Made by a program: the position numbers and the translations under genes. A stretch of DNA of 7,346 nucleotides from SAR86 cluster bacterium (GTDB lineage: Bacteria; Pseudomonadota; Gammaproteobacteria; Pseudomonadales; Azotimanducaceae): assembly GCA_013204195.1 (NCBI GenBank), contig JABMOJ010000073.1:1-7346 (forward strand). The letters run 5' to 3'. Shown in pieces: positions 1 to 4,724 of the stretch (within the stretch, counting starts at the first letter, position 1; every line of letters begins with the position of its first letter). The notes beneath the pieces were generated by a model, which was given only the letters and a program-made list of their open reading frames with translations, searched no databases and had not been told where the DNA came from.

Positions 1-19
1 ATCGTTTTTCCCGCGATAG

Positions 20-169
20 GGGGTTGGCATATATCGTTGGCCGTCAAATGTAGCATCTGAGATTGCGGTTGAGCAGTTACTGGAAAGCCCCTATGCGAAG
101 ACGATCGTAGCGGTGACGGATACTGTTAACTACGAGGCATATGACGCTGCACTGAAGGCCTTTACTTAA
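20..169 (+). pseudogene. 3' end of an unidentified gene (fragment)
   Basis: An open frame of 49 codons ends at TAA 167-169. Its last ~39 codons read like real protein (VASEIAVEQLLESPY, then TIVAVTDTVNYEAYDAALKAFT). The frame has no plausible start codon and is closed upstream by TAG at 17-19. A second + frame, beginning at position 3, reads RGLAYIVGRQM before its own stop at 51-53, so the natural upstream part of the protein may lie in that frame, with a frameshift near 45-50. I do not recognise the family. It is either the truncated C-terminus of a gene entering from the left or a decayed remnant. It ends 15 nt before the start of the next gene. Confidence 0.4.
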
Positions 170-184
170 GATCGGAGTTAAGTA
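163..184 (+). promoter_or_regulatory. Shine-Dalgarno in the loop of a small hairpin before GTG 185
   Basis: TACTTAA (163-169) and TTAAGTA (178-184) are perfect 7-bp inverted arms around an 8-nt loop that carries GGAG (174-177). GGAG lies 7 nt before the GTG at 185, which is what supports that start. A+T-rich arms make a weak stem. It also overlaps the stop codon of the preceding fragment, so it could be a coincidence of the TAA/TTA bases. Confidence 0.35.
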
Positions 185-657
185 GTGGGCCAACTGTTAA
201 ATGCATCCTGTGTCTGCGGCTATGATGAAAATATTGTGTTGGGGAGCATGCGTACGAGTCATCTGAAGTTTTAGGGCTATCCCTATTTGTGTCATCCGTG
301 CCCGACTCTGTTTACTGAGAATCTGTACGATGAATCGATTTCTTGCGCTGAGTGTAGGGATACAGTCACACTATCATATGAGGATAGGTCGCTTAGGCAA
401 CTAAAACAACAGTCTGCTAATGCTAACTCCTTAGCCTACGGCGAAAATATGTTTCTTCGCCGGAGAGATGAGCCTGAGCAGCTGCAGGAGCGACCAAAAG
501 GCTTTTTGGCTAAAATCTGGCGAAGATTTTTCCCATTTGACGTCAAGCGTGCACGAATTAGTAAGTCGCGTTCAATTATTTTGTGTTAAGGAGGGTCTTG
601 TGCACTAGTTGTAGGCGTTTTGACCTCTCGTTTGAGATGATCGCCTTTATCGATTAA
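185..657 (+). pseudogene. Double zinc-ribbon protein, broken by a nonsense codon and frameshift
   Basis: From GTG 185 (GGAG 7 nt upstream) the frame reads GQLLNASCVCGYDENIVLGS, then ...HLKF, a TAG at 272-274, and continues in the same frame as GYPYLCHPCPTLF...SISCAECRDTVTLSYEDRSL up to TAA 587-589. Homology-like text runs straight through the TAG, so it looks like an in-frame nonsense mutation. The Cys pairs CxC (residues 9/11), CHPC and CAEC make three half-sites. The missing fourth pair, CTSC, followed by RRFDLSFEMIAFID and TAA 655-657, lies in another frame, as expected after a frameshift between roughly 500 and 605. From memory, related small zinc-ribbon proteins start GQLLN.SC.CG and end C..C....L.F. 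Eight cysteines would make two treble-clef or ribbon zinc sites. The function is unknown. If translated, a shorter product from ATG 287 to 589 is possible. Confidence 0.6.
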
Positions 658-674
658 TTACGGAAGCTCATTGG

Positions 675-1250
675 ATGCAATACTTTACGGATGAATTTGA
701 CAAAGATTTAACCTCTTTATTTGAGTGTATTGGTAGTGCTAATAAATCAATTTCTTTGATTACATTTACACGTCCGCGACATCCTGTTCATATCGCACGC
801 TGGGCGCAACACTTTGCTAGATTGCCGCATAAAAAAGATTTCCTCTATTGCCTGTTCTTTACGGTCCTGTTCGACCAAACGCTTCATTCGTTGGGTTTTC
901 TGGCCAATTTAGAACGGGATGGTGTTCTTGAAAATCCAAAGCTTAAAGGACTTCTTGCTTCTGCTAATAGCCATATGAGTCCTTTCAATCTTTTGCTAGC
1001 CTCAACACTTTGGCTACAAGAGTCTCAAGAAGAAGCTGAGTTTAGAAAGTATTGTTCTTTTTTTTCCTCAGAGTTTGAACGTTTTTGCGAGGAATACTTG
1101 ATTCCGTCAAGGGACATGTTTGAATCCATGGGCCGGGGTGTGCCAGACGCAGACCAGATGTTGCGCAGCGTTTTTTTTAGAATGAATTACGTTCCGAACA
1201 CACTGGTTTACTCTCGTCTCTTGACCGAATTCAATGGGCAGTTCAGGTGA
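675..1250 (+). CDS. Hypothetical protein, 191 aa, cytosolic and mostly helical
   Basis: The ATG at 675 has GGAAG at 662-666, 8 nt upstream, and the frame stops at TGA 1248-1250. The protein has no signal peptide and no clear membrane segment. A hydrophobic, aromatic-rich stretch (KDFLYCLFFTVLFDQTLHSLGF, roughly residues 55-76, split here by one charged residue) is more like a buried helix. Sequence content suggests alpha-helical bundles, with acidic helices in the middle (QESQEEAEFRKY). I do not recognise a family or catalytic motif. It follows the broken zinc-ribbon gene by 17 nt on the same strand and may have been co-transcribed with it. Its A+T-rich codon use matches that neighbour and differs from the enzymes further right, suggesting they were acquired together. 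An orphan immunity-type or accessory protein is possible but unproven. Confidence 0.75.
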   Translation: MQYFTDEFDKDLTSLFECIGSANKSISLITFTRPRHPVHIARWAQHFARLPHKKDFLYCLFFTVLFDQTLHSLGFLANLERDGVLENPKLKGLLASANSHMSPFNLLLASTLWLQESQEEAEFRKYCSFFSSEFERFCEEYLIPSRDMFESMGRGVPDADQMLRSVFFRMNYVPNTLVYSRLLTEFNGQFR

Positions 1251-1484
1251 ACATCTGTTGTCGTTTCAAGAAAAATTGCCTCAGTGCTTCGTCTAAAAAA
1301 TAAGTGCCTAAGAATTAAGTGCTCAGCCTGCTTTAGGCATGCTAAACGATTACGGCTTCCCAAGAGGTGGGGAGAGGCGTTTACTTCAATTATTCAGAGG
1401 CGCAAACCCGAAGTAGCTGTCCATCTGATGGCGGCGCCTTGGACCCTATTCCCGATCAGTTCTTGTCGTGCTAATACTTGGTAA
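1251..1484 (+). other. No intact gene; probable coding debris
   Basis: No ORF here has a convincing start with a ribosome binding site. Two short stretches look coding-like in different frames: LGMLNDYGFPRGGERRLL with flanks (1312-1416, ending at TAG) and SSCPSDGGALDPIPDQFLSC (stop TAA 1472-1474). They overlap and could be pieces of one frameshifted C-terminus. A 66-codon frame 1284-1484 exists but is very Arg/Lys/Cys-rich, has no ribosome binding site and competes with these frames, so I do not call it. The 3' part is repeat copy 1. Confidence 0.4.
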
Positions 1485-1498
1485 ATGTCAATTGATGA
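1430..1498 (+). repeat. 69-bp direct repeat, copy 1
   Basis: Aligns without gaps to 4297-4365, 59 of 69 positions identical by hand count. The best-conserved core is CCTTGGACCCTATTCCCGA (1437-1455). It has no internal inverted repeat large enough to be an attC site and no recognised IS end. It includes the ATG (1485) of the small ORF that follows. Both copies are stop-free on the minus strand across this interval (GNRVQG common to both) and share GGALDPIP on the plus strand, so a coding origin is possible. Its nature is not known to me. Confidence 0.7.
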
Positions 1499-1634
1499 TG
1501 ACGAATTTCGGCCGCATAATGTGAAGCTGAAGTTAGCTAGGGCCTGCCAAAGCTGGTTCGTTGAACGCCGCGATCTCTATCTTCAACTCGGAAGTATGCT
1601 ACAATGTCTAAAGATGAGTACCAAGACACGGTAG
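1485..1634 (+). CDS. Possible small protein, 49 aa
   Basis: The ATG at 1485 opens MSIDDDEFRPHNVKLKLARA...RRDLYLQLGSMLQCLKMSTKTR and ends at TAG 1632-1634. The composition is protein-like: an acidic N-terminus and then an amphipathic basic helix. There is no good Shine-Dalgarno (only TTGG at 1478-1481). The start sits inside repeat copy 1. Its 3' end overlaps the start of the next gene (ATG 1604) by 31 nt in a different frame, which would allow translational coupling. It may be a real small gene or the remnant of a longer one. No family recognised. Confidence 0.35.
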   Translation: MSIDDDEFRPHNVKLKLARACQSWFVERRDLYLQLGSMLQCLKMSTKTR

Positions 1635-2116
1635 AGAGATCTTATGAACAATTTGGAAAGCTCGGAAGAAATCTTGAGAAAGAGTTCGGACAGGTTAAGT
1701 CAGCCACGCCAGCCTATTTTGACGTTAACATCAAGTCGCTTGCAGATACTCAAGACTACCTTGGACAATATGGAAATACAGCTAGAGACCCTGAGGCTCT
1801 TAGACAAGAGTTTTACGGGTTTAAACCCGCCCAGGAGCGTTTTCGCCAGTGGGAAGGCCAGTCTTTTCCATACTATAGAGAGAATAAAGGACCAGATTCG
1901 ACTGGAGGAAAAGAGTCAGAAGGAATTGAAGGGCTAGGATTTAAGGACAAGTCCGCCATTCCAAACCTAGCCTCCGCGATGCTCCCCGTAATTGCGCCGA
2001 TTGTATCGCTGTCACCGCCGATTGATATCGCGTTTCTGATAGCGCCCTCAAACGACGTCGCCTGTAATGCGCATATGATGGCCTCTGGGACCGTGTCTTG
2101 TGCGGCCTCGCTATGA
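1604..2116 (+). CDS. Hypothetical protein with chimeric C-terminus
   Basis: The ATG at 1604 has GGAAG at 1590-1594. The first ~115 residues (MSKDEYQDTVERSYEQFGKL ... ADTQDYLGQYG ... FKPAQERFRQWEGQSFPYYR ... GIEGLGFKD) are hydrophilic, rich in Tyr, Gln and Glu, with no signal peptide or membrane segment. I do not recognise the family. From about residue 116 (position ~1950) to TGA 2114-2116 the frame is simply the antisense of the ADP-ribosylglycohydrolase gene on the other strand, and the residues become hydrophobic and low in charge. The native gene has therefore probably lost its 3' end, and the last ~55 codons are accidental. A competing + frame at 1644-1937 is less protein-like and I take it as a shadow. 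Whether the chimeric product is made or stable cannot be seen. Confidence 0.55.
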   Translation: MSKDEYQDTVERSYEQFGKLGRNLEKEFGQVKSATPAYFDVNIKSLADTQDYLGQYGNTARDPEALRQEFYGFKPAQERFRQWEGQSFPYYRENKGPDSTGGKESEGIEGLGFKDKSAIPNLASAMLPVIAPIVSLSPPIDIAFLIAPSNDVACNAHMMASGTVSCAASL

Positions 2117-2640
2117 GGGTTGTGCTCGCGAATCGCGTCGACAGAGCGACTGAGGTCATATTTGAACTGCCCCTCGATGAGTTGGTGGACATCAGCAACA
2201 CTGGCCCGCTTGCGAAAGCAGAAGATCGCAGCGTTAACTGCCATTGCGCCACGTATACCTTCTGGGTGGTTGTGCGTTACAGCAGTAACCTCCATCGCCT
2301 TGCGCATTGATTCTTGATAGTCATCAAACAACCAGGCGCAGGGCGAGACCCTCATGGCGCCACCGTTACCATAGCTGTTGTAGGGCTCGGTAGATGTGCC
2401 TTCCAGCCATTTAGCATACTTCTGGCCCCAGCCGCCGTTTGTCCAGTATCGCTGACACCACTCTCGTAAAGCATCAGCCGGGGCCTTATCGTTCAGAATG
2501 CAGTCAGCAATGGCGACTGTGCAAACAGTATCGTCGGTAAATCTTGCCCGAGCATGGATCAGAGGGTGAAAGTCCGTGGCTTTGAAGTTGCTGAACTCAT
2601 ATACGGAACCGATGATATCTCCTGCTATTGCGCCGAGCAT
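1873..2640 (-). CDS. ADP-ribosylglycohydrolase (DraG/ARH type), C-terminus replaced
   Basis: Cleaves ADP-ribose from modified targets using a two-metal (Mg/Mn) centre; cytosolic. Family motifs in order: GAIAGDIIGS (residues 3-12), FTDDT (34-38, metal ligands), NSYGNGGAMRVSP (88-100), THNHPEG (122-128) and SIGGDSDT (206-213, second metal-binding motif), then ITGSIAEARFGMADL. All catalytic signatures are intact. Relatives continue after this point with a C-terminal helix of about 25-30 residues. Here residues ~232-255 (SLNPSPSIPSDSFPPV...) are low-complexity, Ser/Pro-rich and antisense to the + strand gene 1604, so the natural tail is lost. The active site could still function, but stability is in doubt. 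The ATG lies 5 nt after the stop of the alpha/beta hydrolase, with AGGCGG upstream, so the two are very probably one translationally coupled operon. The target is unknown. Confidence 0.9.
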   Translation of the reverse strand: MLGAIAGDIIGSVYEFSNFKATDFHPLIHARARFTDDTVCTVAIADCILNDKAPADALREWCQRYWTNGGWGQKYAKWLEGTSTEPYNSYGNGGAMRVSPCAWLFDDYQESMRKAMEVTAVTHNHPEGIRGAMAVNAAIFCFRKRASVADVHQLIEGQFKYDLSRSVDAIREHNPHSEAAQDTVPEAIICALQATSFEGAIRNAISIGGDSDTIGAITGSIAEARFGMADLSLNPSPSIPSDSFPPVESGPLFSL

Positions 2641-2645
2641 CTTAT

Positions 2646-3191
2646 CTACCGCCTAGTGATGAAGTCGTCGATGATACCCTGAACAATAGGCCGGGCAATC
2701 ATATGTCCCTGTCTAGGGATGAGTTCAAAGCGGTCCGCTGGGATGCCCTCTGCAAACTTCGCTGCTAACAGGGGGCAGCACGAATGATCAACCTCACCCG
2801 TATGAATTTCCATATGGCGCGGTTTGGCAATCCTGCCTTGCTCCAGTGCCTCTAACAGACGGTTGGCACCTGGCGGCCTGCTGAAACTCATTGACTCAAG
2901 AGATATGGCTTTACCAAGCACGGGAGACAGTAGGAGGACATCGTGCTCAGTTTCTGACCGATGAATCAGCGCATGCATCAGAAGATACCCGCCATATGAA
3001 TTGGCAACTATTTTGTGATCAGTAAACGACTCGATCGCTGATTGAATTCTAGCGACCTGTTCATCGAAGGGCTGCCTCAAAAAGACTGGATCCAGCGATA
3101 TGCCACTGAAGCTGCCAGTAAGGCTGTTCAAATATTCGCCAAGACCACGCTGGAAGTAACCATTTCGGCCAGTGATGTACAGGATTGACAT
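2646..3191 (-). CDS. Small alpha/beta-fold hydrolase, 181 aa
   Basis: A compact single-domain serine hydrolase. It begins MSILYITGRNG, the usual first strand and oxyanion region. The nucleophile elbow is VANSYGGYL with Ser65 (A/G-x-S-x-G type), the acid is probably Asp135 in TGEVDHSC, and the base His163 in RQGHMI. The order and spacing fit RBBP9/YdeN-like or YqiA-like small esterases, whose natural substrates are mostly unknown. There is no signal peptide, so it is cytosolic. The start ATG 3191 is preceded by a G-rich CAGGGGGT. It is the first gene of a two-gene minus-strand operon with the ADP-ribosylglycohydrolase. Pairing a hydrolase with a de-ADP-ribosylating enzyme hints at a joint detoxification or reversal role (inference only). 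Confidence 0.85.
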   Translation of the reverse strand: MSILYITGRNGYFQRGLGEYLNSLTGSFSGISLDPVFLRQPFDEQVARIQSAIESFTDHKIVANSYGGYLLMHALIHRSETEHDVLLLSPVLGKAISLESMSFSRPPGANRLLEALEQGRIAKPRHMEIHTGEVDHSCCPLLAAKFAEGIPADRFELIPRQGHMIARPIVQGIIDDFITRR

Positions 3192-3531
3192 TTGACCCCC
3201 TGGCGATTGGATGACTATAGACGCCTATACCTTAACTAATCCACCTGGAAGGTGCCCTTATAGTTCGCATTGCACCACACTGCATAGCGTCAAACAAAAA
3301 AAGCGGAATATAATACACTCTCAATCTTATTGAAGTAGCTAGGTTGTTTTTTGGAATAGCTCACAGTTTCGCACTAACGCGCGCAGTCTTGGAATCGTAT
3401 ATATATTTAACTCGATCACTTTTACTACCGATTCAATATAGAGTGATTCTCACCGACACAACCCGCAGGCCCCAGTTCTTTTGACTTTTTGGTTCCAAGT
3501 CATTTCTCCTAACGGACATTATAACTAGCCT
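3192..3531. other. Gene-free interval, 340 bp
   Basis: No credible ORF on either strand. The interval is A+T-rich in the middle (CGTATATATATTTAA, 3396-3410). It should hold the promoter of the minus-strand hydrolase operon and the 3' end of the N-formylglutamate amidohydrolase transcript. Small inverted repeats: CACCT-GGA-AGGTG (3242-3254), ATCACT/AGTGAT (3415-3420/3442-3447), GAATCG/CGATTC (3392-3397/3429-3434) and TGACTT/AAGTCA (3482-3487/3497-3502). The last could be a weak hairpin but has no T-run on the minus strand, so I do not call a terminator. Confidence 0.6.
3214..3254 (-). promoter_or_regulatory. Candidate promoter and palindrome for the hydrolase operon
   Basis: Reading the minus strand, TGGATT (3243-3238) and TATAGT (3219-3214), 18 nt apart, could serve as -35 and -10, placing the transcript start about 15-20 nt before ATG 3191. 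The -35 match is poor (3 of 6). A 13-bp palindrome CACCT-GGA-AGGTG (3242-3254) abuts the -35 box and could be an operator. Visual match only. Confidence 0.2.
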
Positions 3532-4227
3532 TTAACCATTCAATGGCAATGCATTCAAGACGCGGATAAGTCGTTGCCATTTATCACAATCCCCCGGGAC
3601 CCCGACAATATCGCGGCGAATCTCAATCATTACAGCGGCCCTAGCGCCCGCGTCGATCACGCCAGCATAGGGTGTGTTGTGGCCAACTTCGTAGCCAGCA
3701 TCTGAGAAATGTTGTGTCAGCGCTAAAACCCAAGCCTTGGGTGTCAACCCGTCAGTGAAACCCAGGTCGATCTCTGGGCGTAGCCCACTAGCATCACTCT
3801 CGATGGGCCAGACCTCAGCTGGGTAAGTATGCAAGTCAATCAGCGTCACGCCTATTGCAGCGGCGCGCAGCTTTGACCAATGCGGCGTGTAGTATCTAGC
3901 CAGCAGGTCTACTCTCGTTTCGAATGATGGATCCTTGCGTATTCGTTCTTGCATATGGTCATGTGTGTAGATAACGCCACGGCCAACCATCGACATTTCC
4001 TCCAACGCGTCGTCCTCATATCGCTCCACATCGACAACTATCCTCGAAACCTGCGCCTCGATAATCTCCACATTCGGCCACGCTTCTCTAGCGATAAGGT
4101 CCGTGTATAAATCAGCAGACACCATCGCTTCGTGATTTGCTCGCTCAGGATCGATTAGGAATTCTGGCCATATATCATCAGGTATCGCTATTGACGCATG
4201 AGGCACATGTACAACGAGCTTGGTCAC
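3532..4227 (-). CDS. N-formylglutamate amidohydrolase family protein
   Basis: Family PF05013, a Zn-dependent hydrolase related in fold to carboxypeptidases. The characterised member (HutG) converts N-formyl-L-glutamate to formate and glutamate at the end of one histidine-degradation route. Motifs: VVHVPHAS (5-12), SRIVVDVERY (61-70), GRGVIYT (83-88), LIDLHTY (129-135), RPEIDLGF (150-157), NTPYAGVI (184-191) and MIEIRRDI (200-207). Length 231 aa is at the short end of the family, and all signature blocks are present. The start is GTG 4227 (reverse complement of CAC 4225-4227) with GAGG 9 nt upstream. No other hut gene is nearby, so the substrate may be another N-formyl or N-acyl amino acid. 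A terminator-like hairpin sits 28 nt before the start. Probably a monocistronic cytosolic enzyme. Confidence 0.9.
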   Translation of the reverse strand: MTKLVVHVPHASIAIPDDIWPEFLIDPERANHEAMVSADLYTDLIAREAWPNVEIIEAQVSRIVVDVERYEDDALEEMSMVGRGVIYTHDHMQERIRKDPSFETRVDLLARYYTPHWSKLRAAAIGVTLIDLHTYPAEVWPIESDASGLRPEIDLGFTDGLTPKAWVLALTQHFSDAGYEVGHNTPYAGVIDAGARAAVMIEIRRDIVGVPGDCDKWQRLIRVLNALPLNG

Positions 4228-4254
4228 TGATTGTTACCTCAACATCATGAACTG

Positions 4255-4275
4255 AAAAACGGCCCCAGAAGGGGC
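4255..4275 (-). terminator. Rho-independent terminator-like hairpin upstream of the amidohydrolase
   Basis: On the minus strand the sequence reads GCCCC-TTCT-GGGGC (4275-4262), a perfect 5-bp G+C stem with a tetraloop, then CG and TTTTT (4259-4255). On the plus strand the 3' flank is only AATTTCATTTT after a gap, so the minus strand is favoured. It lies 28 nt before the GTG of the amidohydrolase and in front of its ribosome binding site. It would either end an upstream minus transcript or act as a transcription attenuator in the amidohydrolase leader. Confidence 0.6.
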
Positions 4276-4296
4276 TACCAATTTCATTTTAACACC

Positions 4297-4365
4297 GGCG
4301 GTGCCTTGGACCCTATTCCCGAACATTTCTTGTCGTTCAAATACGTGATAAACGTCAGCTGATGA
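4297..4365 (+). repeat. 69-bp direct repeat, copy 2
   Basis: Same orientation as 1430-1498, 10 mismatches in 69. The shared core CCTTGGACCCTATTCCCGA is at 4304-4322. Here the ATG of copy 1 is ACG (4352-4354), so no small ORF begins at this place. It lies about 105 bp before the IS3-family remnant and just beyond the amidohydrolase, so the two copies flank a block of four genes. Confidence 0.7.
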
Positions 4366-4470
4366 AGATAGTGCTGGAATGAGAAATTCATGTATAGCCC
4401 TACGATCTATTTGCTTATTGTTGTGTTCTCTCGACGATTCGGATCTGACGATGACTATTCTTTGTCGACC

Positions 4471-4647
4471 CAAAGTCAGAAAAATGCTCACCTGGAACGT
4501 TATAACAGGACTGTAAGATATGACTGGTTAGCACACCACCTGTTTTCGTCCATCAGTGAAATTCAGGACTTTGCGATGCGCTGGCTCTGGACTTACAATC
4601 ACGAACGGCCGACCATGGTTCTGGGTAGGATCACAATCCGCTCCTAG
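4471..4647 (+). pseudogene. IS3-family transposase (OrfB) C-terminal remnant
   Basis: In-frame residues QKNAHLERYNRTVRYDWLAH, then LFSSISEIQDFAMRWLWTYN and HERPTMVLGRIT, match the end of the DDE integrase core of IS3-family OrfB (typical form NAYVERYNRTVRYEWL ... WTYNHERPNMALGGITP). The Glu of HLER is the third catalytic acid, and an Arg sits 7 residues later, as in IS3 enzymes. Everything upstream (the two Asp residues, the HTH and OrfA) is missing, and the frame stops at TAG 4645-4647, slightly short of the usual end, with a divergent ITIRS tail. The upstream boundary falls near 4465-4471, beyond which the text is unrelated. No terminal inverted repeat or target-site duplication is visible, so this is an inactive scar. 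Confidence 0.88.
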
Positions 4648-4659
4648 CTGCCTTATTCA

Positions 4660-4718
4660 TTGGGCTACAGGCGACAAAATGTAATATAAATCGGCATACA
4701 TGGCCTATTGTTGGGAGG
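4660..4718 (+). promoter_or_regulatory. Candidate promoter and strong RBS for the secreted protein gene
   Basis: TTGGGC (4660-4665) and TAATAT (4682-4687) with 16 nt between could be -35 and -10; TATAAA (4685-4690) is an alternative -10. The -35 is weak. GGGAGG (4713-4718) with 6 nt to ATG 4725 is a strong Shine-Dalgarno and fixes the start. The promoter lies just downstream of the IS3 remnant. Confidence 0.35.
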
Positions 4719-4724
4719 ATTGAT

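Larger units (their letters stand above)
4228..4470. other. Leader/intergenic stretch with hairpin and repeat copy 2
   Basis: Holds the amidohydrolase ribosome binding site (CCTC 4237-4240 on this strand), a terminator-like hairpin (4255-4275), a second small hairpin CACC-GGC-GGTG (4293-4303) and repeat copy 2. A minus-strand frame from GTG 4491 to 4234 (85 codons) runs through the terminator and opposite the IS3 remnant. I do not count it as a gene. Nested in it is a 17-codon frame from ATG 4287 (MKLVAPSGAVFQFMMLR), ending 6 nt before the amidohydrolase start, which could be a leader peptide. Confidence 0.5.

Noticed and set aside
272..274. In-frame TAG as a recoded amber codon (pyrrolysine or read-through)
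   Set aside because: The same gene also carries its last Cys pair out of frame, which fits simple decay. Other genes here end normally with TAG, and no recoding element is visible.
613..646. AGGCG/CGCCT inverted repeat with inner TCTC/GAGA as a terminator or attC site
   Set aside because: Arms are short and interrupted, no T-run follows, and no GTTRRRY/RYYYAAC core boxes are present. It lies inside the decayed zinc-ribbon gene.
1284..1484. Plus-strand 66-codon ORF
   Set aside because: It has no ribosome site and an Arg/Cys-rich composition typical of chance frames, and more protein-like text lies in the other two frames.
1644..1937. Plus-strand 97-codon ORF overlapping gene 1604
   Set aside because: The 1604 frame has a better ribosome site and more protein-like composition, so this is a shadow frame.
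2098..2317. Short + strand ORFs within the ADP-ribosylglycohydrolase gene
   Set aside because: They are antisense to a gene with strong family motifs and have no supporting signals.
3192..3531. CRISPR, tRNA or riboswitch in the gene-free gap
   Set aside because: No regularly spaced repeats, cloverleaf or recognisable aptamer core were seen, only short scattered inverted repeats.
4234..4491. Minus-strand 85-codon ORF
   Set aside because: It has no recognised family, runs opposite the IS3 transposase remnant, uses a GTG without a good ribosome site and passes through a terminator-like hairpin.
1..4724. Integron cassette array
   Set aside because: Small orphan genes invite the idea, but I found no attC-like pairs at gene ends and no integrase. 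Genes also lie on both strands.
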